From contig NZ_SOCE01000001.1 of the NCBI RefSeq assembly GCF_004365175.1, positions 2,983,403-3,047,402 on the forward strand: a DNA stretch of 64,000 nucleotides. Reading direction: 5' to 3'. This DNA comes from Kribbella voronezhensis. GTDB lineage: Bacteria; Actinomycetota; Actinomycetes; Propionibacteriales; Kribbellaceae. The number at the start of each line of letters is the position of its first letter. Position 1 is the first letter of the stretch. The notes below the pieces were generated by a model. That model did not search any database. It saw only the letters and a program-made list of their open reading frames with translations, and had not been told where the DNA came from. This document shows positions 7,823 to 15,754 of the stretch, piece after piece. A program made the position numbers and the translations under genes.

Positions 7823-8357
7823 GGCGAGGAGTACGCGATCCACCCCAACCGGGGCTTCATGCTGCTGGCGGAAAGACGCCGGGAGGAACTGGGCCACCTG
7901 CTGCGGGAGCGGACGGCCAATGAGACGGAAATCCTGGTCGGCCACGAACGCGCCAACCAGCGGATGCAGCAGTTCATGCCGACAATATCCACCTGATGCC
8001 TGATTATCCGGAATATCTATATCGACAGTCAGGTCCCGGCCAAGGCCGGCCAATTATTTGCTCGATGGCATTTCGACTGCGGCGTCAAAGTGCGAAGTAT
8101 GCAGGTCGGTCGCGATGCAATTGGATCCCGAGGACGAGCACGCCGGCGCAGTAATTCACCACAGAACCCAAGTGGTCCATCTCGCAAAGCAGTTCTTCAA
8201 GCATTGCTGGCGGCACGCCACCTATGTGTTCAGCGACATCCCGGCGTCCGACAGCGAGATCACGCCACAAGAGGGTGAGTTGTTGAATCTGTTGGTGCAG
8301 AGGGCAACTGATGAGCAGGCGGGGGTGCGGACGGCTCAGCGGGGGTGGGCGCGGTAA
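7823..8357 (+). pseudogene. decayed paralogue of the TrmB/LuxR-like regulator
   Basis: Three fragments align in order with the gene just upstream. At 7823-7996, YAIHPNRGFMLLAERRREEL matches AVHPRVGLSGLVERRRSEL, then a TGA stop. At about 8003-8110, NIYIDSQVPAKAGQLFARW matches SLYLQSMTVSKAGLEFAAY. After a frameshift, 8118-8357 gives QLDPEDEHAGAVIHHRTQVV and SEITPQEGELLNLLVQRATD, matching PLNPEVESAGAVIHRSPSVL and SPLTPHEAEVLRLLAGGAKD. The text then jumps from TDEQ to AGVRTAQRGWAR, so the recognition helix is deleted. The N-terminal HTH and part of the middle are also missing. It is a tandem duplicate that has lost function. The 240-base last piece (ATG 8058) is an open frame but is unlikely to act as a DNA binder. 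Confidence 0.82.
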
Positions 8358-8826
8358 GGGCCGGGAATGAGCGACCAATTCTTCTGGTGGGCGGGGACGG
8401 AATTACCGGACTGGACCGCTTCAGCTGCACCAACCGTGCTTGTGTTGGCCGGAAGCTGCCAAAGGGTTGTGATCTCGGCAGAAAAGTGCTTTGACGTTGC
8501 CCCATTTCGACGCCGGTCGAAAGTTGTTCGGCGTACTGGGTGGCGGTGGGGGCGAGCGGGACCAGCAGCAGCGAAAGCAGGACGGTGCTACGGGACAGCG
8601 GGCGCGCTGAATACGTCGTACGTGCGGACACGGTCATCCTTGGCTTTCGGGCATGACGAATAGACCGCAGAGCGGCCGGATCGTTCACATTGGCGGGCGG
8701 AATGCCACCGGAATCTCAGCGGCAGAGGCCGCATGGTGCATTGGCACCACCCGGCCGCCCACTCGCGCGCACCAGGTCGGTCGGGTGGCCTGTCCGCAGG
8801 CGGCGGGCGCGCCGTGGGCATGGAGA
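8358..8826. other. gene-poor spacer
   Basis: No convincing gene is seen between the regulator pseudogene and the transhydrogenase operon. A minus-strand frame from ATG 8637 begins with a signal-like sequence (STVLLSLLLVPLAPTATQ) but then becomes low-complexity and runs antisense through the pseudogene, with no properly spaced ribosome binding site. A plus-strand frame at 8367-8663 has no recognisable domain. The stretch is less GC-biased than its surroundings and may be further remnant of the duplicated regulator locus. Confidence 0.5.
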
Positions 8827-8854
8827 AGCGGCGGACTCCGCAGGGTCCGCCGCT
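8827..8854 (-). terminator. hairpin terminator of the transhydrogenase operon
   Basis: AGCGGCGGAC (8827-8836) and GTCCGCCGCT (8845-8854) form a perfect 10-bp stem with an 8-base loop, 14 bases beyond the pntB stop. Confidence 0.72.
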
Positions 8855-8868
8855 CAAGGGTGCTCCGG

Positions 8869-10239
8869 CTAGACGGTTTTGACTGCTGCGAGGAGTTTGG
8901 TGAGGGAGTCTTTGGCGTCGCCGAAGAGGAGGGTGGTGCGGGGGTCGTAGAGGAGTTCGTTCTCGATGCCGGCGAAGCCGGGGCGCATGGAGCGCTTCAG
9001 GAAGATCACGCGCTGGGCCTCGTCGGCGTTCAGGATGGGCATGCCGTAGATCGGGGCGCTCGGGGTGTTGCGGGCGGCCGGGTTGACGACGTCGTTGGCG
9101 CCGACGACCAGGACCACGTCGGTGGCCTTGAAGTCGGGGTTGATCTCGTCCATCTCGCGGAGCTGGTCGTAGGGGACCTGTGCTTCGGCGAGCAGGACGT
9201 TCATGTGGCCCGGCATCCGGCCCGCGACCGGGTGGATCGCGTAGTCGACCTTCACGCCGCGGCCCTGCAGTACCTCGACCAGCTCGCGCAGGGTGTGCTG
9301 AGCCTGCGCGACCGCCAGGCCGTACCCCGGGACGATGATGACCCGTTGCGCGTACGCCAGCAGGATCGCCACGTCCTGAGCCCCACCCGAGATCACCGGC
9401 CGGTCGGACACCGTCCCGGCACCGAGAGTCGAACCACCGCGGACAGCGCCGAACAAGATGTTGAAGACCGACCGGCCCATCGCGTCGGCCATCAGCTTCG
9501 TCAGCAACGTACCGGCCGCACCGACGAGCGTGCCGGCCACCAGCAGCAGCGTGTTGCCGAGGACGTAACCGCCCGCCGCCACCGTCAGGCCGGTGAACGC
9601 GTTCAGCAACGAGATGACGATCGGTACGTCGGCGCCGCCCACCGGCAGCACCAGCATCACGCCGACAGCCAGACCGACCAGGCAGAGCAGTACGCCGACC
9701 CACACCCGCGGGTCGGACACGAGCCACCCTGACAGCGCGATCGCGCCGAGAATGCCGGCCACGAACAGCACCGGCAGACCCGGGAAGGTCACCGGCCGGG
9801 TCGTCATGAGTTCCTGCAACTTGGCGAAGGTGACGATCGAACCGGAGAAGCTGATCGCACCCACCACGATGGTGAACGCGGTGGCGATCGCCGCGACCGT
9901 CTCGCCCGACTCGACCTCGCCGAGCTCCATCAGCGCGACCAGCGCCGCGGCGCCACCGCCGACACCGTTGAACAAGGCCACCAACTGGGGCATGTGGGTC
10001 ATCTGCACCCGGCGCGACCCGATCGCGCCGCCGACCGCGCCGATCACCAGCGCGATCAGGATCGGCACCAGGTGGTGGGGCTTGTAGGCGATGAAGGTGA
10101 TCAGCACCGCCAGCACCGCGCCGGCCGCGCCGAGCAGGTTGCCGGTGCGCGCGGTACGCGGTGACGACAGCGCCTTCAGGGCGACGATGAAGCAGACCGC
10201 CGAAACCAGGTAGCCGATCTGGGCCCAGGTGGCGATCAC
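8869..10239 (-). CDS. pntB: NAD(P) transhydrogenase, beta subunit
   Basis: Membrane subunit of proton-translocating transhydrogenase (NADH + NADP+ coupled to proton entry gives NADPH), 456 aa. The N-terminal two thirds carry about eight or nine membrane helices. The C-terminal third is the NADP(H)-binding domain III, with VPGYGLAVAQAQH, HPVAGRMPGHMNVLLAEA, VLVVGANDVVNPAA and the end VIFLKRSMRPGFAGIENELL. GTG 10239 is preceded by AAGGAG and overlaps the preceding gene's stop by four bases (GTGA), so translation is coupled. Confidence 0.96.
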   Translation of the reverse strand: MIATWAQIGYLVSAVCFIVALKALSSPRTARTGNLLGAAGAVLAVLITFIAYKPHHLVPILIALVIGAVGGAIGSRRVQMTHMPQLVALFNGVGGGAAALVALMELGEVESGETVAAIATAFTIVVGAISFSGSIVTFAKLQELMTTRPVTFPGLPVLFVAGILGAIALSGWLVSDPRVWVGVLLCLVGLAVGVMLVLPVGGADVPIVISLLNAFTGLTVAAGGYVLGNTLLLVAGTLVGAAGTLLTKLMADAMGRSVFNILFGAVRGGSTLGAGTVSDRPVISGGAQDVAILLAYAQRVIIVPGYGLAVAQAQHTLRELVEVLQGRGVKVDYAIHPVAGRMPGHMNVLLAEAQVPYDQLREMDEINPDFKATDVVLVVGANDVVNPAARNTPSAPIYGMPILNADEAQRVIFLKRSMRPGFAGIENELLYDPRTTLLFGDAKDSLTKLLAAVKTV

Positions 10240-10541
10240 TTGTGCAGCTCCTTCTTGCGTGCCGCGGGACCGCGGAACATCTCCAGCATCCGGTCGGTGA
10301 CGACGAAACCGCCGACCATGTTCACGGTGGCCAGTACGACGGCCAGCAGGCCGACGATCACGACCAGCGCGGAGTCGGCCTGGCCGGTGACGATGATCGC
10401 GCCGACCAGGATGACACCGTGGATCGCGTTCGCCCCGGACATCAGCGGGGTGTGCAGGGTCGAGGAGACCTTGCTGATCACCTCGACGCCGACGAACGCG
10501 GCCAGCACGAAGATGGTCAGCAGGGCGATGGACTCGGTCAT
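10236..10541 (-). CDS. pntAB: NAD(P) transhydrogenase, alpha-2 membrane subunit
   Basis: Small integral membrane part of the split alpha subunit, 101 aa. Starting MTESIALLTIFVLAAFVGVE, it has three to four hydrophobic segments, including the family blocks SSTLHTPLMSGANAIHGV and VNMVGGFVVTDRMLEMF. In E. coli this part is fused to the soluble alpha domain. Three-gene arrangements are normal in many actinobacteria and alphaproteobacteria. ATG 10541 is preceded by GGAAGGA and overlaps the alpha-1 stop by four bases. Confidence 0.95.
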   Translation of the reverse strand: MTESIALLTIFVLAAFVGVEVISKVSSTLHTPLMSGANAIHGVILVGAIIVTGQADSALVVIVGLLAVVLATVNMVGGFVVTDRMLEMFRGPAARKKELHK

Positions 10542-11662
10542 CTGGACGGTCCTTCCAGGAGCTCCCGGGTCGGCTCGTGCAAGACCGAGCCGTCGTGTGT
10601 GACGCAACAGCCGGCCACGATCTCGTCATTGAAGTCCGGGTCGAAGGAGGCGTTGCGGGTCATCAGCGTGATCAGGTTCGCGATGTTCTGGCCGTAGAGG
10701 CGGCTGGCCGGGCCGGCCATCTGGCTGGGTACGTTCGCGCCGCCCCAGACCAGGGCGTTCCCGATCATCAGTTCGGTCCCGGCCACCGAGCCCTCGACGT
10801 TGCCGCCGGATTCCGACGCCAGGTCGACCACGACGGAGCCGGGCTTCATCTGCTCGACCATCGACCGCGACACCAGCATCGGCGCGGTGCGGCCCGGCAC
10901 GGCGGCCGTGGTGATCAGGGCATCCGCGCCCGCGACGTACGGCGCGAGCAGGTCGCGCTGGAGCTGCGCGCGCTCCTCGGTCATCTCGCGTGCGTAACCA
11001 CCGGGTCCGTCCAGCGTGCCCAGTTCGAGCTCGATCGGGCTGGCTCCCATCGAGGCGATCTCCTCGGCGGCGGCGGTGCGTACGTCGTACGCCTTCACCA
11101 CTGCGCCAAGGCGTTTCGCGGTCGCGATCGCCTGCAGGCCTGCGACGCCGGCACCCAGGACGAGCACCTGTGCGGGCGGGACCGTGCCGGCGGCGGTCAT
11201 GTTGAGTGGGAAGAACCGGGGCAGCCGTTCCGCGGCGATGATGGCCGCGCGGTAGCCGGCGACCAAGGCCTGCGAGGACAGAGCGTCCATCGACTGGGCC
11301 CGCGAGATCCGCGGGATCAGCTCCATCGCGAAGGCGGTCAGCTTGGCCCGCGTCGCCGCCCGGATCACGTCCGGTGGATTCGTCGGCAGGAACGACATCA
11401 ACGCCGTACCGGCATGTAGCCGCTGCAGGCGTTCGCGTTCGAGCGGCTGTACCGACACGACGACGGTCGCGGCGTGGTCGGCTCCCCAGGCGACCTCGGC
11501 GCCGGCTTCACGGTAGGCGTCGTCGGAGTACAACGCGCGCTCACCGGCCGCGGGTTCGACCGCGACCTCGTAGCCGAGCTGGACAAGTTTGGTGACCTGT
11601 TCCGGCACCAGCGCCACCCGGCGCTCCGCCGGTCTGGTCTCGCGCACTACTGCGATCTTCAC
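10538..11662 (-). CDS. pntAA: NAD(P) transhydrogenase, alpha-1 NAD-binding subunit
   Basis: Soluble NAD(H)-binding domain I, 374 aa, first gene of the operon. It shows the alanine-dehydrogenase/transhydrogenase start MKIAVVRETRPAERRVALVP, the RISRAQSMDALSSQ block, the Rossmann motif VLVLGAGVAGLQAIATA with AYDVR ending the second strand, and GSVVVDLASESGGN. Alanine dehydrogenase is excluded by the RAQSMDALSSQ motif and by the two partner genes downstream. It overlaps pntAB by four bases (ATGA). Confidence 0.95.
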   Translation of the reverse strand: MKIAVVRETRPAERRVALVPEQVTKLVQLGYEVAVEPAAGERALYSDDAYREAGAEVAWGADHAATVVVSVQPLERERLQRLHAGTALMSFLPTNPPDVIRAATRAKLTAFAMELIPRISRAQSMDALSSQALVAGYRAAIIAAERLPRFFPLNMTAAGTVPPAQVLVLGAGVAGLQAIATAKRLGAVVKAYDVRTAAAEEIASMGASPIELELGTLDGPGGYAREMTEERAQLQRDLLAPYVAGADALITTAAVPGRTAPMLVSRSMVEQMKPGSVVVDLASESGGNVEGSVAGTELMIGNALVWGGANVPSQMAGPASRLYGQNIANLITLMTRNASFDPDFNDEIVAGCCVTHDGSVLHEPTRELLEGPSR

Positions 11663-11734
11663 TCGCCGAAACCTATGCCAAACCCTGGGTACCCGGAAAC
11701 CCCGGTACCGAGGGCTTGGCCAAGTTGTGAGCGA

Positions 11735-13060
11735 TTACGCCAGGTTCTGTAGCAAATGAGCTTCGGCGAGGCAGACCTTGGCGAACTCCTCCAGGTGCAG
11801 GCCTTCGTCGATGCCGTGGGCCCGGGTGTCCGGGTCCTCGACCCCGGTGACCAGTACGGCGGCCTGCGGGAACGCCCGCTGGAACTCGGCGATGAACGGG
11901 ATCGAGCCGCCCATCCCGGTGTCCACCGGCTCCACTCCCCACGCTGCCGCGAACGCCGACCGGGCCGCGTCGTACGCCGTGCCGCGGGCGTTGATCGAGC
12001 AGGGCTGGCCGATATCGCCTTCCGTGACAACGACCTGGGCACCCCAGGGAGCGTTCTGCTCCAGGTGGTTGACCAGGGCCTGCATCGCCTTGACCGCGTC
12101 GTCGCCGGGCGCGACACGGAGGCTGACCTTGGCCTTGGCGACCGGCACCAGCGTGTTGCTCGCCTCCGCGGTCCGCGGCGCATCGATGGCGAGCACCGAG
12201 ATCGACGGCCGGGTCCACAGCCGGTCGACCAGGGAGCCGGATCCGGTCAGCCGGACCTGGTCCAGCACGCTCGACTCGGCCCTGAACCGGTCCTCGGGGT
12301 AGTCCAGGTCCGCCGCACGGGAAGCATGCAGACCGTCGACGGCGACGTCGCCGCTCTCTGTGTGCAGGGTCGCCAGCAACCGGCACAACGCGGTCAGCGC
12401 GTCCGGAACAGCACCACCGAAGAGGCCGGAGTGCACTGCGTGCTTCAGCGTCCGTACTTCGACGTAGCAGTCGACCAGGCCGCGCAGCGACACTGTCAAC
12501 GCCGGCTGGCCGACCGCCCAGTTGCCCGAGTCGGCGATCACGATCGCGTCGCAGGCCAGCTCATCGGCGTACTCGTCGAGCAGTTGCAGCAGGGTCGGCG
12601 AACCGATCTCCTCCTCGCCCTCGACGAACACCGTCACGCCGACCGGAAGATCGTTGCCGAAGGCCCGTACTGCGGCGAGGTGGGCCGCGATACCGGCCTT
12701 GTCGTCGGCGGCGCCGCGGGCGTAGAGCCGGCCGTCCCGCTCGGTCGGCACGAACGGGTCCGTCGTCCACTCCTCGACCGCACCGGTCGGCTGCACGTCG
12801 TGGTGCGCGTAGAGCAGCACGGTCGGCTTGCCCTCGGGAGCGGCCTTCTTCGCGATCACGGCCGGCGCACCCTCGCCGGCGCGGACGATCTTCACCTCGA
12901 AGCCCTCGGCCTCGAACAAGGCGGCGGTGGCCTCGGCCGATCGCTGGACGTCGCCCTTGCGGGCCGGGTCCAGGCTGACCGAGGGAATCCTGATGAGATC
13001 CTCGAGATCGGCACGAACACTGGGCAGAACGCGGTCGATAGCCGCTTTCAGATCGGTCAT
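11735..13060 (-). CDS. M20 family dipeptidase
   Basis: Zinc-dependent di/tripeptidase, 441 aa, with no signal peptide, so cytosolic. Metal and catalytic residues are visible: H86 in YAHHDVQP, D119 in GAADDKAG, and E149/E150 in VEGEEEIGSP. Further ligands lie in VIADSGNW and in RAHGIDEGLHLEEF near the C-terminus. A dimerisation-type lid domain lies between (SLRGLVDCYVEVRTLKHAVHSG). The closest described type is carnosinase-like/PepV-like dipeptidase; the substrate is not readable. ATG 13060 follows TAGGG. It is divergent from the secreted protein at 13155. Confidence 0.92.
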   Translation of the reverse strand: MTDLKAAIDRVLPSVRADLEDLIRIPSVSLDPARKGDVQRSAEATAALFEAEGFEVKIVRAGEGAPAVIAKKAAPEGKPTVLLYAHHDVQPTGAVEEWTTDPFVPTERDGRLYARGAADDKAGIAAHLAAVRAFGNDLPVGVTVFVEGEEEIGSPTLLQLLDEYADELACDAIVIADSGNWAVGQPALTVSLRGLVDCYVEVRTLKHAVHSGLFGGAVPDALTALCRLLATLHTESGDVAVDGLHASRAADLDYPEDRFRAESSVLDQVRLTGSGSLVDRLWTRPSISVLAIDAPRTAEASNTLVPVAKAKVSLRVAPGDDAVKAMQALVNHLEQNAPWGAQVVVTEGDIGQPCSINARGTAYDAARSAFAAAWGVEPVDTGMGGSIPFIAEFQRAFPQAAVLVTGVEDPDTRAHGIDEGLHLEEFAKVCLAEAHLLQNLA

Positions 13061-13154
13061 GCGCCCTACGGTACGGCGGCCCTGCGCGTCAATGATTACC
13101 GGACTACGCTGAGCTTGCCGAAGGTTTCCGCCCCAACCTGAAGAGGACCCGCCC

Positions 13155-14105
13155 ATGCCTCGCCCGTTTGCCATTCTTACTGCCTTCATCACTACCGCCA
13201 CCGCACTGACGGCGGCAGTCGCTGCTCCTGTCACTGCCAGTGCCGCCATCAGTTGCGATACCGCGACCACTGGTGGCAGCACCTTCTACGACGGGCCGTC
13301 CGCGTCGGTGAAGTACGACGCCCGGTTCAGCAACTCCAGCATGACCGTCCCTGAGCTCGGTTCGTACACCCCGCAAGGGGCCGGTACTTGGTACAACTGG
13401 GACGGCTCCGGCCAGAACCTGATCCTGGTGGCGTCCTACCGCAGCGGTGCCGATTCGCACATCTACGGCATCAACCCGGCCACCGGCGCAACTGTCGGAG
13501 TTGTCGCTGTCGCCGAGGCACACGTCGGTGGCATCACCACCAGCAAGGGCTGGGCCTTCGTCGCCGGCACGAGCAACACGATCCGCAAGTACCGCCTCAC
13601 TGCGCTGCGCGACGCAATGAAGGCCGCTGGTACGCCGTACCTGGCACAGGTCGGTACTGCGAGGTCAGTGGCCGGCGCTTCCTTCCTGACCAGCTACGGC
13701 GACTCCGTGTGGTCCGGCTCGTTCAACGAGACCGGTCGCGGCACGATGTACGAGTACAAGATCGCTGACGACGGCACCCTCACCACGGTGGCCGGCGCCT
13801 GGGAGATCCCGACGAAGACGCAGGGACTCCTGGTTACCGCGACCCACTTCATCTACGCCACGTCGTACGGCAGGGGCAACCGGAGCAACCTGTACGTCGT
13901 ACGTCGCGGCCAGAAGGATCTCGACGCGGCCACCCTGAGTTGCTTCCGGGCGCCGAGCATGGCCGAGGGCATCACGGAGTACAACGGCACGGCGTACCAG
14001 GTCTACGAGTCGGGCTCGTACCTCTACAGCGGCGACCCGGCGACGCTCAACGTGATCAGCAAGATCCACAAGGCCACGGTGTCGTCCCTGACCTCACTGG
14101 CCTAG
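13155..14105 (+). CDS. secreted protein of unknown function (beta-propeller-like)
   Basis: 316 aa with a classical signal peptide (MPRPFAILTAFITTATALTA, probable cleavage after ASA near residue 30). The mature part has repeated short strand motifs with Gly and aromatic residues, such as HIYGINPATGATVGVVAV, TSYGDSVWSGSFNETGRGTM and FIYATSYGRGNRSNLYVVRR. This pattern suggests a beta-propeller-like or YncE/SMP-30-like fold, which is an inference. Two cysteines (in ISCDTA and LSCFRA) could form one disulphide. The ribosome binding site is AAGAGGA. Its stop codon abuts the stop of the convergent kinase gene with no spacer. Confidence 0.75.
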   Translation: MPRPFAILTAFITTATALTAAVAAPVTASAAISCDTATTGGSTFYDGPSASVKYDARFSNSSMTVPELGSYTPQGAGTWYNWDGSGQNLILVASYRSGADSHIYGINPATGATVGVVAVAEAHVGGITTSKGWAFVAGTSNTIRKYRLTALRDAMKAAGTPYLAQVGTARSVAGASFLTSYGDSVWSGSFNETGRGTMYEYKIADDGTLTTVAGAWEIPTKTQGLLVTATHFIYATSYGRGNRSNLYVVRRGQKDLDAATLSCFRAPSMAEGITEYNGTAYQVYESGSYLYSGDPATLNVISKIHKATVSSLTSLA

Positions 14106-15599
14106 CTACTTGACCTCGACCGAGTCGAGCACCTTCCGGAGCTCGGCTTGGTCGTCGTCGCGCACCTGGATCCTGACCAGCTCTTTGTCAGAGAGCTGGA
14201 TGTAGCGCTCGACGACCGTCGGCGTACAGGAGTAGGTGAAGGTGACAGCCTTCTTGTCGCCGATCGACGAGTCGTCCCGGGTAGAGGGCCCGCAGCCCTG
14301 TGGCGGCGTCGGGTTGGGCGGCAACGTGGTCGCGTTGACTACTCCGGCGAAGACTCCGGGGACCTTGGCCTGCTTCTGCCAGTCGGACGTGCTCGTACTG
14401 ACCAGCAGCGCCGCGTTCGCGCCGGTGGTGGGGCCGTTGGACTTCTGCGTCCAGTCCCTCGGCACCTTGACCGTCAGCCGCCCACTGCTGTCGTGCACCT
14501 CGACCGGCCGGCTCATCACGAGCTGGTAGCCCCCGTAGCCACCACCGCCTGCCAGTACTACGGCCAGCAGGGCCGCGATCAGCCGGGCACGACCGGACCG
14601 GCGCCTCACAGGCGCTGCGGCCACCGGGCTCTCAGCAGCGGCGGTCTGGGCTTCGGACAGACCACCGGCGAGCGGCGCGACGGTAGGGCGGTCCGAGTCC
14701 GACAGTTCGGTCGCCTGGTCGATCGCGCCCGGTCCGGCCGGGACCGGCAGCTCACCTGCCGGGACCAGGTTGGCCGGGATCTTGCCGGTGGTGTGGGCCT
14801 CGTTCAGAGCGTCGAGGAAGCTGTCGAGGTCGGGCCAGCGCTTGTCGCGATCCGGTTCCAGCGCACGGCGTACGACGGCGTCGATCGCCGGCGGGATGTC
14901 GGCGCGGATCGTGCTCATCGAAGGCGGCGGGGCGTCGATCCGCATCACCGCGCCCAGGCTGATCACACCGTGCGGGGCCTGCCCGGTGAAGGCGGCGTAC
15001 GCGACGGCGCCCAGGGAGTACAGGTCGGCGCGGTGGTCCAGGCGGTCGCCCATGACCTGCTCGGGAGCCACGTACGCCGGCGTGCCACCGGGCATGGTCA
15101 GCTGGGACACGGTCTCCAGTGACTTGCCGAGCCCGAGGTCGCCGAGCATCGCGCGGTCTCCGGCGGGGTCGGTTCGGAACAGCACGTTCGCCGGCTTCAC
15201 GTCGCGGTGCAGGACGCCACGCGCGTGCAACTGCTTCAGCCCGCTGCCGACCTGGGTGACGATGTCGACCACGTCGGCGATCTCCAGCGGGCCGGCCTTG
15301 ATCTTGTCGGCCAGCGAGCCGCCGTCGGCGTAGGTGAGCACCAGGTACGGGCGGCCGTCGTCGGCCTCGCCGATGTCGTGCACGCCGACCACGTGCGGCG
15401 AGTCGACCCGGCGCAGGAAGCGTCCCTCGGCCACGAACCGGCGCCGGACGTCGTCCTCGTCGATCCAGTTGTCCGACAGGATCTTGACCGCGACCTCGGC
15501 ATCCAACTGCTCGTCGCGGGCCAGCCAGACGGTCGCGAAACCCCCGGCACCCACCCGGCGGACCAGGGAGTACCGGCCGATCCGCGGTGGCTGGTCCAT
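14106..15599 (-). CDS. membrane Ser/Thr protein kinase (PknB-like)
   Basis: Hanks-type kinase, 497 aa. The kinase domain (about 8-265) has the glycine loop VGAGGFATV, Lys39 in VAVKIL, the catalytic HRDVKPAN (Asp133), DLG in place of DFG (154-156), and a TMPGGTPAYVAPEQ activation/P+1 segment. A Pro/Glu-rich linker leads to one membrane helix (LIAALLAVVLAGGGGYGGYQL). A C-terminal extracellular domain of about 130 residues follows (SSGRLTVKVPRDWTQ) with two cysteines. There are no PASTA repeats, so the ligand differs from PknB. It is divergent from a four-gene paralogue cluster whose products have a matching single-helix, outside-domain layout. Confidence 0.92.
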   Translation of the reverse strand: MDQPPRIGRYSLVRRVGAGGFATVWLARDEQLDAEVAVKILSDNWIDEDDVRRRFVAEGRFLRRVDSPHVVGVHDIGEADDGRPYLVLTYADGGSLADKIKAGPLEIADVVDIVTQVGSGLKQLHARGVLHRDVKPANVLFRTDPAGDRAMLGDLGLGKSLETVSQLTMPGGTPAYVAPEQVMGDRLDHRADLYSLGAVAYAAFTGQAPHGVISLGAVMRIDAPPPSMSTIRADIPPAIDAVVRRALEPDRDKRWPDLDSFLDALNEAHTTGKIPANLVPAGELPVPAGPGAIDQATELSDSDRPTVAPLAGGLSEAQTAAAESPVAAAPVRRRSGRARLIAALLAVVLAGGGGYGGYQLVMSRPVEVHDSSGRLTVKVPRDWTQKSNGPTTGANAALLVSTSTSDWQKQAKVPGVFAGVVNATTLPPNPTPPQGCGPSTRDDSSIGDKKAVTFTYSCTPTVVERYIQLSDKELVRIQVRDDDQAELRKVLDSVEVK

Positions 15600-15676
15600 G
15601 TGCGCATTATGCTCGATTCCTTCTGCGACCGTGTCGCCAGTACTGCGTTCCGGCGCCCCTTGGTCACGGATTTCTG

Positions 15677-15710
15677 CAGTGCTGTCACAGCCTTGTCACA
15701 GCACTGTGAC
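15677..15710. promoter_or_regulatory. overlapping inverted repeats in the divergent kinase/paralogue promoter
   Basis: GTCACAG at 15695-15701 and CTGTGAC at 15704-15710 form a perfect 7-2-7 palindrome. A second GTCACAG at 15684-15690 is a direct repeat of the left half. CAGTGCTGT (15677-15685) also pairs with ACAGCACTG (15698-15706). These sit midway between the kinase start (15599) and the first paralogue (15755), as expected for an operator serving both. Confidence 0.5.
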
Positions 15711-15754
15711 GACAGAAGCCAACCGAACGCCCGCTGGCGGCGTCTGAACCGGGG

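Noticed and set aside
8260..8663. Possible small genes in the spacer after the regulator pseudogene (98 aa on plus, about 125 aa on minus)
   Set aside because: No domain, poor ribosome binding site spacing and low-complexity content; the minus-strand frame runs through the pseudogene. Only its signal-like start was worth noting.
14106..15599. Kinase judged inactive because it has DLG instead of DFG
   Set aside because: DLG occurs in active kinases, and the catalytic Lys, HRD Asp, metal-binding Asp and activation segment are present.
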